A stretch of DNA of 64,000 nucleotides from Streptomyces coelicoflavus (GTDB taxonomy: Bacteria; Actinomycetota; Actinomycetes; Streptomycetales; Streptomycetaceae), in assembly GCF_003112555.1 (NCBI RefSeq), contig NZ_BEWB01000008.1, positions 124,001 through 188,000 on the forward strand. The letters are read 5' to 3'. The notes below the pieces were generated by a model. That model searched no databases. It had not been told where the DNA came from and saw nothing but the letters and a program-made list of their open reading frames with translations. A program made the position numbers and the translations under genes. Position 1 is the first letter of the stretch. Every line of letters starts with the position of its first letter. Positions 41,407 through 50,187 of this stretch are shown here, piece by piece.

Positions 41407-43830
41407 ATGCCCGACCAGACCGACCAGCCCCCCGCCTCGCTGCGGGCCCTCCTCATTGACCGTCTGGGCCACTCCGGGCTCGCTCCGGAGGTCCGGGCAC
41501 TGCTCAGCGAGTTGCTTCCCGAGGACCGGTCCAAGGACGTCGGCGGGACCGTCGGGCCCGTGGAGCTGCGGTCCATCACCGCTGCGGGCTGGCGTGGCAT
41601 CGGACCGCGGACGACCCTCGAACTCCCCCCGGGGCCCGGACTGGTCGTCGTCGCCGGTCCCAACGGTTCCGGGAAGTCGAGCTTCGCCGAAGCCGCCGAG
41701 ACAGCGATCACGGGCCACAACTCCCGATGGGAAGGACGGCGGGCCGGCGACTGGCAGAAGGGCTGGCGCAACCTCCACAGCCCCGACGTGACCCCCGAAG
41801 TCGGCGTCGAGTTGGCCGTCGGCAAGCGCGGCGAGCTCGTCACCGTGCGACGAAGCTGGCACGGTGCGAAAGTCGACGACGCGCGCACCGAGGTCAGGGC
41901 GGTGGACGGCTCCGAGCGCAAGCTGGAGGAGGTCCTCGACGCCGAGGCGCTGGACCTCGCCCGGCCCTTCCTGCCGTACAGCGAGCTCGGATCCATGATC
42001 AACGGCACGCTCGGCAACCTCCACGACGCGTTCTTCAAACTTCTCGGCCTCGAGCTGCTTGCCGAGTTCGACGACCGGGTCAAGGTCGCCGCGAGCGAGT
42101 GCGAGAAGCTGATCAAGCGAGCGGACTCGCTCACCGGTCAGCTCCTTGAGGAGCTGAACTCGCTCAGCGACCTGAGGGCACGCGAAGCGGCGCAGGCCCT
42201 GTCGGGTCCCAAGCCCGACGTCGGCAGGGTCCGGGCGCTGCTGGACAGCCGTGTTCCGGCCGCCGAGGCCGAGTTGGCCAGGCTGCGCCAGTACGCGAGT
42301 CTGGCCGGGCCGGACCCGCGGGAGGTCGACGGTACGGTGGCTCGGCTTCGGGGCGCGGCGGCCGCCGCCGAGGAGGCCCGGTACGGCAGCGCCGAGGAGG
42401 CCCGTCGCCTGGCCGGCCTGCTGGAGTCGGCATTGGAGCACCAGCGCCGCTCCGGGAGCAGCGACTGTCCGGTCTGCGGCACGCAGGGCCAGCTCGACCG
42501 TGCCTGGGCGCAGCAGGCACGGGCGGAGGTGGAACGACTGCGTACGGAAGCCGTGGTGGCCGAAGCCGCCCGCAAGGAGGCCACCGTCGCGGTACGGGCG
42601 GCACACGACCTCGTGCAACCGGTCCCGGTGTGGCTGCGCGGTGAGGCATCGCCCCTCGCGTCGGTCTGGCAGGAGTGGGCGCAGTGCCGCGACGTCACGC
42701 ATCCGATGGAGCTCGCGAACCGCGTCGAGCGTGCGGCTGCCGTACTGGACGATGCCTGCCGACAGGTGCGGGAAGACGCTGCACTGCGGCTCTCGGAGCA
42801 CGACGGAGCCTGGCGGCCGGTGGCGGTGCGGCTCTCCGAGTGGCTCGGTGCTGCGGAGGCTGCCGAGGCCGCGCGTGACCGTCGCAAGCACGCACGCAAG
42901 GCGCGGACCTGGTTGCGCCCGATCATCGACGAGCTGCGCGACGAGCGGCTGCGCCCCTTCGCACAGCGGTCTCAGGGGGTGTGGCAGAAGCTGTGCGAGC
43001 ACAGCAGTGTCGTGCTCGGGTCCGTCACCCTCGCGGGTACACCGGGACGTGGCAAGGTCGAACTCGGCGTTTCTGTGGACGACATGGACGCTCCCGCCTA
43101 CAGCGTGATGAGCCAGGGTGAGCTGCACTCCCTCGCGCTCTCGCTGTTCCTGCCCCGCGCAACGCACGAAGCGAGTCCGTTCGGTTTCCTCGTCATCGAC
43201 GACCCGGTCCAGTCGATGGACCCCGAGAAGGTCGAAGGGCTGGCCCGAGTGCTGGACTCGTGCGCACGCAGTCGCCAGGTCGTCGTGTTCACCCACGACA
43301 CACGGCTCCAGCAGGCCATCGTTCACCTGGGCATCAAGGCGACCGTGCTTCGCGTGACCCGGCAGACCGACTCCGTGGTGGGTGTGGAGCCCCTCACCGA
43401 TCCGGTCGACCAGGCACTGGCGGAAGCGCGCGCCGTCTCCCTCGACCCGGGTCTCCCTCGGGACGTGGCAGAGCATGTCCTGCCCGCCATGTGCCGAGTG
43501 GCCGTAGAGGCCGCCTGTCTGGAGGCCGTACGGCACACGCTCCGGGAGCAGGGTCTGGGCCTGGGGAAGATCGAGCAACGTGTCGCCTCTCTGGACCGTA
43601 CGAAGTCGTACGTGTCCCTGGCCCTGCTCGGAGACGAGCGGCAGCACGCCCGTGAGGCGGTCGAAAGGATCTGCCGGGGTGGCTGGGCGCTGGTCGAGGC
43701 TTTCAACGCCGGCTCGCACGCCCCACTGCCGAGCGTCGACGAGCGCAAGGACCTCGTGCGGCGCACCAAGGCGCTGGCGACGGCGATCCTGCGTGGTGCC
43801 GGCAACCGGCAGGCCGGAGGCGCCCGATGA
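41407..43830 (+). CDS. SMC/Rad50-like AAA ATPase with zinc-hook motif
   Basis: An 807-residue ATPase. Walker A GPNGSGKSSF at 84-93; a CPVCG half-hook near 354 between two helical arms; signature MSQGELHSLALSLFLPRA near 567; Walker B FLVIDDPVQSMD near 594; H-loop VVFTHDTRL. This layout is that of RecF/Rad50/RloC-type defence ATPases. The last ~200 residues form a helical domain ending in FNAGSHAPLP, similar in tone to HEPN-like domains but without a sure RNase motif. ATG at 41407 follows GAGGG. The next gene overlaps by ATGA. Confidence 0.85.
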   Translation: MPDQTDQPPASLRALLIDRLGHSGLAPEVRALLSELLPEDRSKDVGGTVGPVELRSITAAGWRGIGPRTTLELPPGPGLVVVAGPNGSGKSSFAEAAETAITGHNSRWEGRRAGDWQKGWRNLHSPDVTPEVGVELAVGKRGELVTVRRSWHGAKVDDARTEVRAVDGSERKLEEVLDAEALDLARPFLPYSELGSMINGTLGNLHDAFFKLLGLELLAEFDDRVKVAASECEKLIKRADSLTGQLLEELNSLSDLRAREAAQALSGPKPDVGRVRALLDSRVPAAEAELARLRQYASLAGPDPREVDGTVARLRGAAAAAEEARYGSAEEARRLAGLLESALEHQRRSGSSDCPVCGTQGQLDRAWAQQARAEVERLRTEAVVAEAARKEATVAVRAAHDLVQPVPVWLRGEASPLASVWQEWAQCRDVTHPMELANRVERAAAVLDDACRQVREDAALRLSEHDGAWRPVAVRLSEWLGAAEAAEAARDRRKHARKARTWLRPIIDELRDERLRPFAQRSQGVWQKLCEHSSVVLGSVTLAGTPGRGKVELGVSVDDMDAPAYSVMSQGELHSLALSLFLPRATHEASPFGFLVIDDPVQSMDPEKVEGLARVLDSCARSRQVVVFTHDTRLQQAIVHLGIKATVLRVTRQTDSVVGVEPLTDPVDQALAEARAVSLDPGLPRDVAEHVLPAMCRVAVEAACLEAVRHTLREQGLGLGKIEQRVASLDRTKSYVSLALLGDERQHAREAVERICRGGWALVEAFNAGSHAPLPSVDERKDLVRRTKALATAILRGAGNRQAGGAR

Positions 43831-44228
43831 GTGTGTCTCCCGAGGTTTTGCTGACCGCTGCCCGTCGTCTGCTGCTCCCCGAACCCGGGACCGTACACGC
43901 GCTGGCTCCGGGCGTTCGTGCCCGTGCCGCGGCGGTGCTGCTCCGGATGGCACTCGACCTGGCCCTGGACGCCTACTGGCTGCGGGTCACCCCGTCGATG
44001 ACGCGCGTCGGCAAGCACCGCATGCTCTGCCTCGAGTGGTACGCGGGCCGGGACACCGCCCGCCGGTGCCGGACCACCTGGACGTCGCTGAGCGCGGCCT
44101 GCCACTACGGCAGCTACGAACTGCCACCCGCCCCGGCGGAAATGCACGCCCGGCTGCTCGAGGTCAGCGGTCTCCTCGTGGCCCTGGCCCCCAAGACACC
44201 TGAGGCCGCTCCCGCACAAGCGAAGTGA
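43827..44228 (+). CDS. small partner protein of the SMC-like ATPase
   Basis: A 133-residue helical protein, not recognised. It overlaps the ATPase by ATGA, so a complex is likely. The core VRARAAAVLLRMALDLALDAYW and LSAACHYGSYELPP recalls small HEPN-like helical proteins, but I cannot identify a catalytic R-x4-6-H. Confidence 0.6.
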   Translation: MSVSPEVLLTAARRLLLPEPGTVHALAPGVRARAAAVLLRMALDLALDAYWLRVTPSMTRVGKHRMLCLEWYAGRDTARRCRTTWTSLSAACHYGSYELPPAPAEMHARLLEVSGLLVALAPKTPEAAPAQAK

Positions 44229-44315
44229 TGCCGGTACTGCGCGTCCGGTCTCCGATCAGGCAGGGAGATACAGGCCTCGCATACTGTTTCACCCGGATTC
44301 TTTGTTGGGGGGACG

Positions 44316-46130
44316 ATGACGACAAGCGAAAACCAGGCTCGGTACCCGCAGTTCCGACTGCGGCTGCCGAACGGTGGACCCTACGCGCGCGGGCGCGTGC
44401 TGTCGGCGAAGGGACTGAACGGCAGCGCGCAGTTCCTGGTCCTGGCCGGTTCGCCGGTACGGCGGGAGACGTTGCCGGGCGCCGGCCCCTATGCGACGGC
44501 GCAGCGGGAGGCGCTGATCGAGGAGGGGGCCATCCGGGAGTCGGAGCGCTGGCCTGGTTACCTGGAGACCTCACGGGACATCGAGTGCAACTCTCCCTCA
44601 GCTGCGGCCTCAATCGTGGCCGGGCGCGGTTCGGACGCCCTGACCGAGTGGCGCACGGAGGAGGACTTCCCGCTCGTCGACTACCTCGGGCACTCCTGGC
44701 GCCCGCCCCGCAAGGCCTGGCTGGTGCGTGGGTCCAACGTGGCGGGACGGGACCTGGTCAAGCGGCTGTGGCTGTCCGACGGGCTGGTGACGCTCCCGGC
44801 GACGCATCTGCCGCTGATCGACGAGGGCGATCCCACCAAGAGCGCACTGCGCCGATACGTCCAGGAGGGGTACGACGCCACGACCTCCTACAGCCAGAAG
44901 CAGGCGATGGTCGACGAGCTGCATTACTTCCTCACGCAGATGCGCCCCGGCGACACCGTCTGCACCATCTCGGGGGGACTGCTCCACGTCGGTCTCGTCG
45001 ACGGCGGCGCGGAGCGGGTCGACTCCGAGGGCGGGCTCACCAGCCTGCGCCGCAGGGCCACGTGGCGGCACGACGGCGTGCCGTACGAACAGTTGCCGGA
45101 GGCCTTGCAGCAGAAGCTGTCCGTGCAGCACGACGTCGTCGACCTCACCGCCGTGCTTCCCCTCCTCGACGGGCTGGGGCGGAGCGACGCGGAGCTGGCC
45201 GAGGAGGCGGAGGCAGCGGATCGCGACCCGACCACGGAGATGCCGGCCATCGTCGCCCGCCGCGACCCGGAGTTGCCCGAGCCCACGGACGATCTGGCTG
45301 CCGAGCTGCTCGTGCACGACACGGCATGGCTGCGCGAGGTGCGCGACCTGCTCGCCGACGAGCGCCAACTGGTGTTCTACGGCCCTCCCGGCACCGGCAA
45401 GACCTATCTGGCCCTGAAGATCGCCGAGTTTCTGGGCGGCGGGCCCGAGCAGGTCAAGCTGGTGCAGTTCCATCCCTCGTACGCCTACGAGGACTTCTTC
45501 GAGGGGTTCCGGCCCCAGGAGGACGTAGAGACACGGAAGGTCGACTTCCGGCTCACCGCGGGCCCGCTGCGTGAGCTCGCCGACCTCGCCGCCCGGGAGG
45601 GCAACCGACACATCCCGCACTTCCTGGTCATCGACGAGATCAACCGCGCCAACCTCGCGAAGGTCTTCGGTGAGCTGTACTTCCTCCTGGAGTACCGGAA
45701 CAAGTCAGTGCGTCTCACCTACTCCGGTGACGACTTCGCGCTGCCGCCCAACCTGTTCGTCATCGGCACCATGAACACCGCGGACCGGTCGATCGCGCTC
45801 GTCGACGCTGCCATGCGGCGGCGATTCGCGTTCGTGGAGTTGTCGCCGCGCACCGAGCCGACGAGTGGGCTGCTGCGGCGCTGGCTGGAACGGGAGGGCC
45901 GAGATCGGGAATCGGCAGATCTGCTCGACGCGCTCAACTCCCGTATCGACGATGCCGACTTCCGTGTCGGGCCCTCCTACCTGATGAAGAAGGGCGTCTT
46001 CCGGGAGGGCGGACTCGAGCGGACCTGGCGGACGAAGATCCTGCCGCTGCTGGAGGAACACCATTACGGGGAGGGCGTGGACGTCGAGGCCCGGTACGGT
46101 GTGGCCGCACTGCGAGAGACGCTGGGATGA
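44316..46130 (+). CDS. McrB-type AAA protein with N-terminal DUF4357
   Basis: A 604-residue protein. The N-terminus has a DUF4357-like stretch (VLSAKGLNGSAQFLVLAGSPVRRE). The AAA core is McrB-like: Walker A GPPGTGKT at ~356, Walker B FLVIDEINRANLAKVFGELY near 435, sensor GTMNTADRSIALVDAAMRRRFAF. McrB proteins drive DNA translocation for the McrC nuclease on modified DNA. A G-rich ribosome site precedes the ATG. McrC follows with ATGA overlap. The middle region probably recognises the target. Confidence 0.85.
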   Translation: MTTSENQARYPQFRLRLPNGGPYARGRVLSAKGLNGSAQFLVLAGSPVRRETLPGAGPYATAQREALIEEGAIRESERWPGYLETSRDIECNSPSAAASIVAGRGSDALTEWRTEEDFPLVDYLGHSWRPPRKAWLVRGSNVAGRDLVKRLWLSDGLVTLPATHLPLIDEGDPTKSALRRYVQEGYDATTSYSQKQAMVDELHYFLTQMRPGDTVCTISGGLLHVGLVDGGAERVDSEGGLTSLRRRATWRHDGVPYEQLPEALQQKLSVQHDVVDLTAVLPLLDGLGRSDAELAEEAEAADRDPTTEMPAIVARRDPELPEPTDDLAAELLVHDTAWLREVRDLLADERQLVFYGPPGTGKTYLALKIAEFLGGGPEQVKLVQFHPSYAYEDFFEGFRPQEDVETRKVDFRLTAGPLRELADLAAREGNRHIPHFLVIDEINRANLAKVFGELYFLLEYRNKSVRLTYSGDDFALPPNLFVIGTMNTADRSIALVDAAMRRRFAFVELSPRTEPTSGLLRRWLEREGRDRESADLLDALNSRIDDADFRVGPSYLMKKGVFREGGLERTWRTKILPLLEEHHYGEGVDVEARYGVAALRETLG

Positions 46131-47383
46131 CGCTCACGTCCGCCGGAAACGAAATGGCGGAGGGGACAACAACGACAGGCGTCCTGTCCGGTATCGACCT
46201 CACCGAGTACTCGGCCGTAACCGGACTGGCGCTGCCGGACGGGGTGGGGCGTGCGCTGGCGGCAGGAGACGTCGTCGAATCGGCGCCCGACCCGTACACG
46301 TCCGGTCGCTGGTCGCTGCGGGCCGGCTCCAAGGTCGGGGCGGTTGCTCTCTCAGTGCCGGGTGCACGGGAGCCGTTCACTGTGCGGGTGGCTCCCAAAG
46401 TGCCCATCGCCCGGTTCTTCTTCCTCCTTGGGTACAGCCTCGACCCCACTGGCGGCTGGCGCGACGGGGAGGTGGGTGTGAGTGAGTACGACGGACTGAT
46501 GCCCGCCCTCGCCCATGCCCTCGAGCGGCAGATCGACCGCGCGCTGCGTCAGGGACTGCTGCAGGGGTACCGGTCCGCGGAGGAGAGTTCCCTGGTCGTC
46601 CGTGGAAGGATCAGGGAAGCCGAGCAGATCCGGCGGCGGTTCGGGGCGACGCTGCCGGTGGAGGTGGCCTACGACGAGTTCACCACCGACATCGCGGAGA
46701 ACCGCGTGCTCCGCACGGCCGTCGAGCGGCTGCTGCACCTGCCCGGTGTTCCGCGTGACGTGCGGCGCAGGCTGCTGCATCAGCGGGCGCGGCTCGCCGA
46801 TGTGACGCCGGTCGTTCGGGGGCAGGAGCTGCCAGGATGGCGGCCGACCCGTCTCAACTCCCGCTACCACCATGCACTGCGCCTCGCCGAGGTCTGTCTG
46901 CGGGGAGCATCGGCCGAGCACTCGCCCGGCGGTCTGCGGGTCGACGGGTTCCTGTTCGACATGAACCAGCTATTCGAGGACTTCGTGACCGTCGCGCTGC
47001 GTGAGGCGGTACGTGGAGGGGGCCGCACGTCCCGGCTGCAGGACTCGCATCATCTGGACGAGGCATCGGCGATCCGCATGCGGCCGGACTTCGTGCTGTA
47101 CGGCGCCGACGGCGTCCCGTGCGCGGTCGTGGACGCCAAGTACAAGGCCGAGAGACGGGGCGGCTATCCGGACGCCGACCTGTATCAGATGCTCGCCTAC
47201 TGCACCGCTCTGGGCCTGCGTGAAGGGCACCTGGTCTACGCGAAGGGCAACGCCCCGCACGTGTCCCATCAAGTGCGGCACGCCGGCATCCTGATCCACC
47301 AGCACGCTCTCGACCTGGACCAGGACCCCGCCGGTCTCTTGGCCGACATCGGCCGGGTGGCACGGCGGATGTACGGCACCTGA
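46127..47383 (+). CDS. McrC-type nuclease subunit
   Basis: A 418-residue McrC protein. The PD-(D/E)xK nuclease site is RMRPDFVLYG near 320 and VVDAKYK near 335, followed by YQMLAYCTALG. The N-terminal half is the McrC beta-rich domain that docks on McrB. All catalytic residues are present, so with McrB it should restrict DNA. Confidence 0.85.
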   Translation: MTLTSAGNEMAEGTTTTGVLSGIDLTEYSAVTGLALPDGVGRALAAGDVVESAPDPYTSGRWSLRAGSKVGAVALSVPGAREPFTVRVAPKVPIARFFFLLGYSLDPTGGWRDGEVGVSEYDGLMPALAHALERQIDRALRQGLLQGYRSAEESSLVVRGRIREAEQIRRRFGATLPVEVAYDEFTTDIAENRVLRTAVERLLHLPGVPRDVRRRLLHQRARLADVTPVVRGQELPGWRPTRLNSRYHHALRLAEVCLRGASAEHSPGGLRVDGFLFDMNQLFEDFVTVALREAVRGGGRTSRLQDSHHLDEASAIRMRPDFVLYGADGVPCAVVDAKYKAERRGGYPDADLYQMLAYCTALGLREGHLVYAKGNAPHVSHQVRHAGILIHQHALDLDQDPAGLLADIGRVARRMYGT

Positions 47384-47466
47384 CACTGCCGCACCCTCGC
47401 GGAACGGCGGCCGGCCACCCGTGTGATCGACTGCTCAGGGTCAGTCCGGGCTGGGGAGCGAGCACC

Positions 47467-48365
47467 GTGCCACAGCTTGCGTTCGCCAACAGTTTCTGGG
47501 AGAGCTACGACGCTCTCGAGAAACCGGTCGGGAACGGCGTGCGCAAGGCGATGCAGATGTTCCAACGGCTGACCGTGCCGGAGCTGCAGCAGGACAAGGG
47601 GCTGCATGGGTGCGCCAGTGCAGCGGAACTCTTGGCCGGTTCCGCTCCCACGCACGATCACGTCGTGGTCGACGAGGCGCAGGACCTGCACCCGGCCCAG
47701 TGGCGGGTGCTGCGCGGCGCGGTGGCGCCGGGCAGCGACGACCTGTTCCTCACCGGCGATCCGCACCAGCGCATCTACGACTCCCGGGTCTCACTCGGTT
47801 CACTCGGCATCTCCGTGGCGGGGCGCACCCACCGGCTGCGCATCAACTACCGCAGCACGGAGGAGATCCTCGCCTGGTCGACCGGCATCCTGGCACCGGT
47901 GTCCGCCGACGACCTGGGAGGTGAGGGCAGTGACACCCTGGCCGGGTACCGTTCGCTGCTGCACGGCAGACGGCCGCAGGTGGTGGGCCACGGCTCGGAG
48001 CAGGAGGAGGTCGCAGCGCTGGTGAACCGGGTCCGGGGCTGGATCGCTCAGGGCATCGCTCCGTCCGAAATCCGCGTGTGCACCCGGTCAAGAACGGTCA
48101 AGGATCCAGTGTCAACGGGGTACGTCTCGCGACGATGCACGCCATGAAGGGGCTGGAGTTCCGTTCTGTCGCAGTCCTGGGTGTGACGGCGGGTGCGGTG
48201 CCGTTCGCGCGCGAAGTGACACCGGTCTCGGTCGACTCCTTGCAGCACGACTCCGACCTGATGCGGGAACGCTGCCTTCTGTTCGTTGCCTGCACCCGGG
48301 CACGCGAGGCTCTGGCCGTCACGTGGAGCGGGGCGGGCAGCCCCTTCATCCCGGATGACCTCTGA
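47467..48365 (+). pseudogene. second UvrD-like helicase with large internal deletion
   Basis: GTG 47467 starts PQLAFANSFWESYDALEKP, the usual RelE-like opening of these helicases, then after about 48 codons jumps to HDHVVVDEAQDLHPAQWRVL, GDPHQRIYDSRV and INYRSTEEIL. The Walker A block is deleted. Near 48090 the frame shifts to MHAMKGLEFRSVAVLG and LFVACTRAREALAVTW, the last helicase motifs. It is a diverged paralogue of the fragment at 40015-41055, which keeps the Walker A this copy lacks. Confidence 0.7.
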
Positions 48366-48372
48366 CGGGCGG

Positions 48373-50031
48373 TCACTCAGGCGGTCGCAATGCACCGTTC
48401 CCGATGCCGTCGCGGGCCAGCTCGGATGCCTGTCTGCTCAGTTCGGCGACTCGGCGGGCCAGTTCCTGAAACGCCTGCAGCCTGCGGAAGGCGTCTCCGT
48501 AGCGGCGCTGCTCGGCGATGTCCATCTGTGGGATGCGGGCCCCCTTGCCGTCCAGTCGGAAGGTACCGCTGGCGCTCGTGGAACGCCGGGTGTTGGACGC
48601 GCTGCGCAGGAAACCCTGTAGGAAGTCCGTGTCGAGCTGATCGCTGGTCGACACGGGTTCCAGGTCTCCGTACTCGACCAGCCCCGCGCGTGCGAGGTCG
48701 GCCACACTCACCGAGGAACCGTCCAGGGCGCCGGAGCCCTCGCCGGAGACCAGCTCCGGTAGTGACTGGGCCAGCATCCGCACCTGTTCGCCCAACTCCT
48801 GCCGGACCGCCGCGTACTCGGCCGCGTAGTCCCGGTGCGATCCCTCCACGTGACGGCCGGGCGTGAGGTCGACCGTATCGTCGAGGAGGTCGATGAGCGG
48901 AACTTCGGCGATCTGCTCAGGTGCCGGCTCCAGCTCTCCGTCAGGATCGTTGGCGGTCAGGTCGATCATGCGCACGCTCGTCGCGGCGTCGCTCACGGTC
49001 TCGGGGCGGCGCAGGTGCCACAGGTGCACGGGGAGGGCGTGCGAGGCCGCGCTGCCCGCCGGCAGGGAGACGACCTGGGTGAGGATGCCGCGGCGCACCA
49101 GCTCGGCACGGATGCGCCGACCCGCCTTGCGGTAGGCGACCGAAGCAGGCATGACCATGATGACTTGACCACCCGCGGCGGTGTGCGCGTACGCGTGCTG
49201 GAGCCAGGCGAGCTCGCCTTCGGCTCGCGAGGGTGTTCCAAGCTCCCACCGGGAGTCGAGGAGCAGGTCCTCGCGCCCCCAGTCGGCATCGCCCACTGGA
49301 GGGTCGCAGACGACGAGGTCCGCTTTGAGGGTCGGCCATTTGTCATCACGCAAGGAGTCTCCGGCGACGACCTCCACGTCGGTACGGGCCGCGAGATCCG
49401 CGCGCAATTGGGCGAAACGAGCACTGTGCGGCTCGCTCTCCTGGCCTCGCCGTCGCGGTCCGCGGTCCGGACCGACGGCGAGCAGCAGGGAACCGATTCC
49501 GCATGCGGGATCGAAAACGGTGGCGTCAGACGCCACCTCGCCCGCGAAGTGACGCAGTGCCCGAACGATGCGCGGCGAGGTGACCTGGTCGGACCCGGCC
49601 CTGCGTACGGAGTCCGTGAAGCGCTCCGCCAGAGCCTCCACCACTTCGCTTGCCGGCCCCGGCTCGGCAAGGGCATCTACCAGACGAACGGCGTCTGCCG
49701 GCAGCTCGGAGGATTCTGGCGTCTTCCCTTCGGAGAGAAGCTGCGCAACCGCCGCGAGCCCCCGGATCATGTCCTCACCGTAAGTCGCCCGCAACGCCTG
49801 CCAGAGCTGTACCTCCTCGGACACGTCCTGGCCCTTCCGCTGCTTGCTCAGCCATGTCTGCACATCGGCCAAAGCGAAGAGCGGGCTGTTCGCACTCCCA
49901 CCGGCGGGCGCGGGGAAGTCGTCATACCGGCGTCTCCAATTGGAGACCGCGGCACGCGTGACGCCTGCGAGCCGAGCGATCTCGGAGCCGGTGACCATGG
50001 GGGCGTCCGGGGCCGCGGGAGTGTCTACCAT
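48373..50031 (-). CDS. N-6 DNA methylase (HsdM-like) with N-terminal HTH
   Basis: A 552-residue protein. Residues ~12-60 form an HTH (GSEIARLAGVTRAAVSNWRRR); the SAM site FDPACGIGSLLLA is at ~173-185; the catalytic motif, normally NPPY/F, reads CDPPVGDADW at ~242-251. The C-terminal part (~430-552) looks like a target-recognition/helical region of type I systems. Val in place of Tyr/Phe is unusual and raises the question whether it still methylates. A -35/-10 pair makes the message leaderless from ATG 50031. Convergent with the broken UvrD gene. Confidence 0.78.
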   Translation of the reverse strand: MVDTPAAPDAPMVTGSEIARLAGVTRAAVSNWRRRYDDFPAPAGGSANSPLFALADVQTWLSKQRKGQDVSEEVQLWQALRATYGEDMIRGLAAVAQLLSEGKTPESSELPADAVRLVDALAEPGPASEVVEALAERFTDSVRRAGSDQVTSPRIVRALRHFAGEVASDATVFDPACGIGSLLLAVGPDRGPRRRGQESEPHSARFAQLRADLAARTDVEVVAGDSLRDDKWPTLKADLVVCDPPVGDADWGREDLLLDSRWELGTPSRAEGELAWLQHAYAHTAAGGQVIMVMPASVAYRKAGRRIRAELVRRGILTQVVSLPAGSAASHALPVHLWHLRRPETVSDAATSVRMIDLTANDPDGELEPAPEQIAEVPLIDLLDDTVDLTPGRHVEGSHRDYAAEYAAVRQELGEQVRMLAQSLPELVSGEGSGALDGSSVSVADLARAGLVEYGDLEPVSTSDQLDTDFLQGFLRSASNTRRSTSASGTFRLDGKGARIPQMDIAEQRRYGDAFRRLQAFQELARRVAELSRQASELARDGIGNGALRPPE

Positions 50032-50039
50032 AGTCCGTT

Positions 50040-50068
50040 ACCGTACACACCGCCTATCGCCGGTTCAA
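50040..50068 (-). promoter_or_regulatory. leaderless promoter of the DNA methylase gene
   Basis: On the minus strand TTGAAC (50068-50063), 17 nt and TACGGT (50045-50040) are followed 8 nt later by the ATG, with no ribosome site. The transcript should begin at or next to the start codon. Confidence 0.6.
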
Positions 50069-50095
50069 TGAACCCTTTCGTTGACTACGCTAACG
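50042..50095. promoter_or_regulatory. regulatory element copy 2
   Basis: CGTACACAC-N3-CTAT-N22-GTTGAC-N2-CGCTAAC, the same order of blocks in the same orientation as at 41275-41325. It overlaps the methylase promoter. GTTGAC/CGCTAAC is an imperfect inverted repeat that could bind a regulator, perhaps the methylase's own HTH. Confidence 0.5.
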
Positions 50096-50187
50096 GCACC
50101 ATTGGGGCGATCACTCGTAAAACACGTGCCCGTTGCGGGCGGGGCTCAGTGTCCGTCACCCCGTCACCCGTTCCCGCCCGACTTGCG

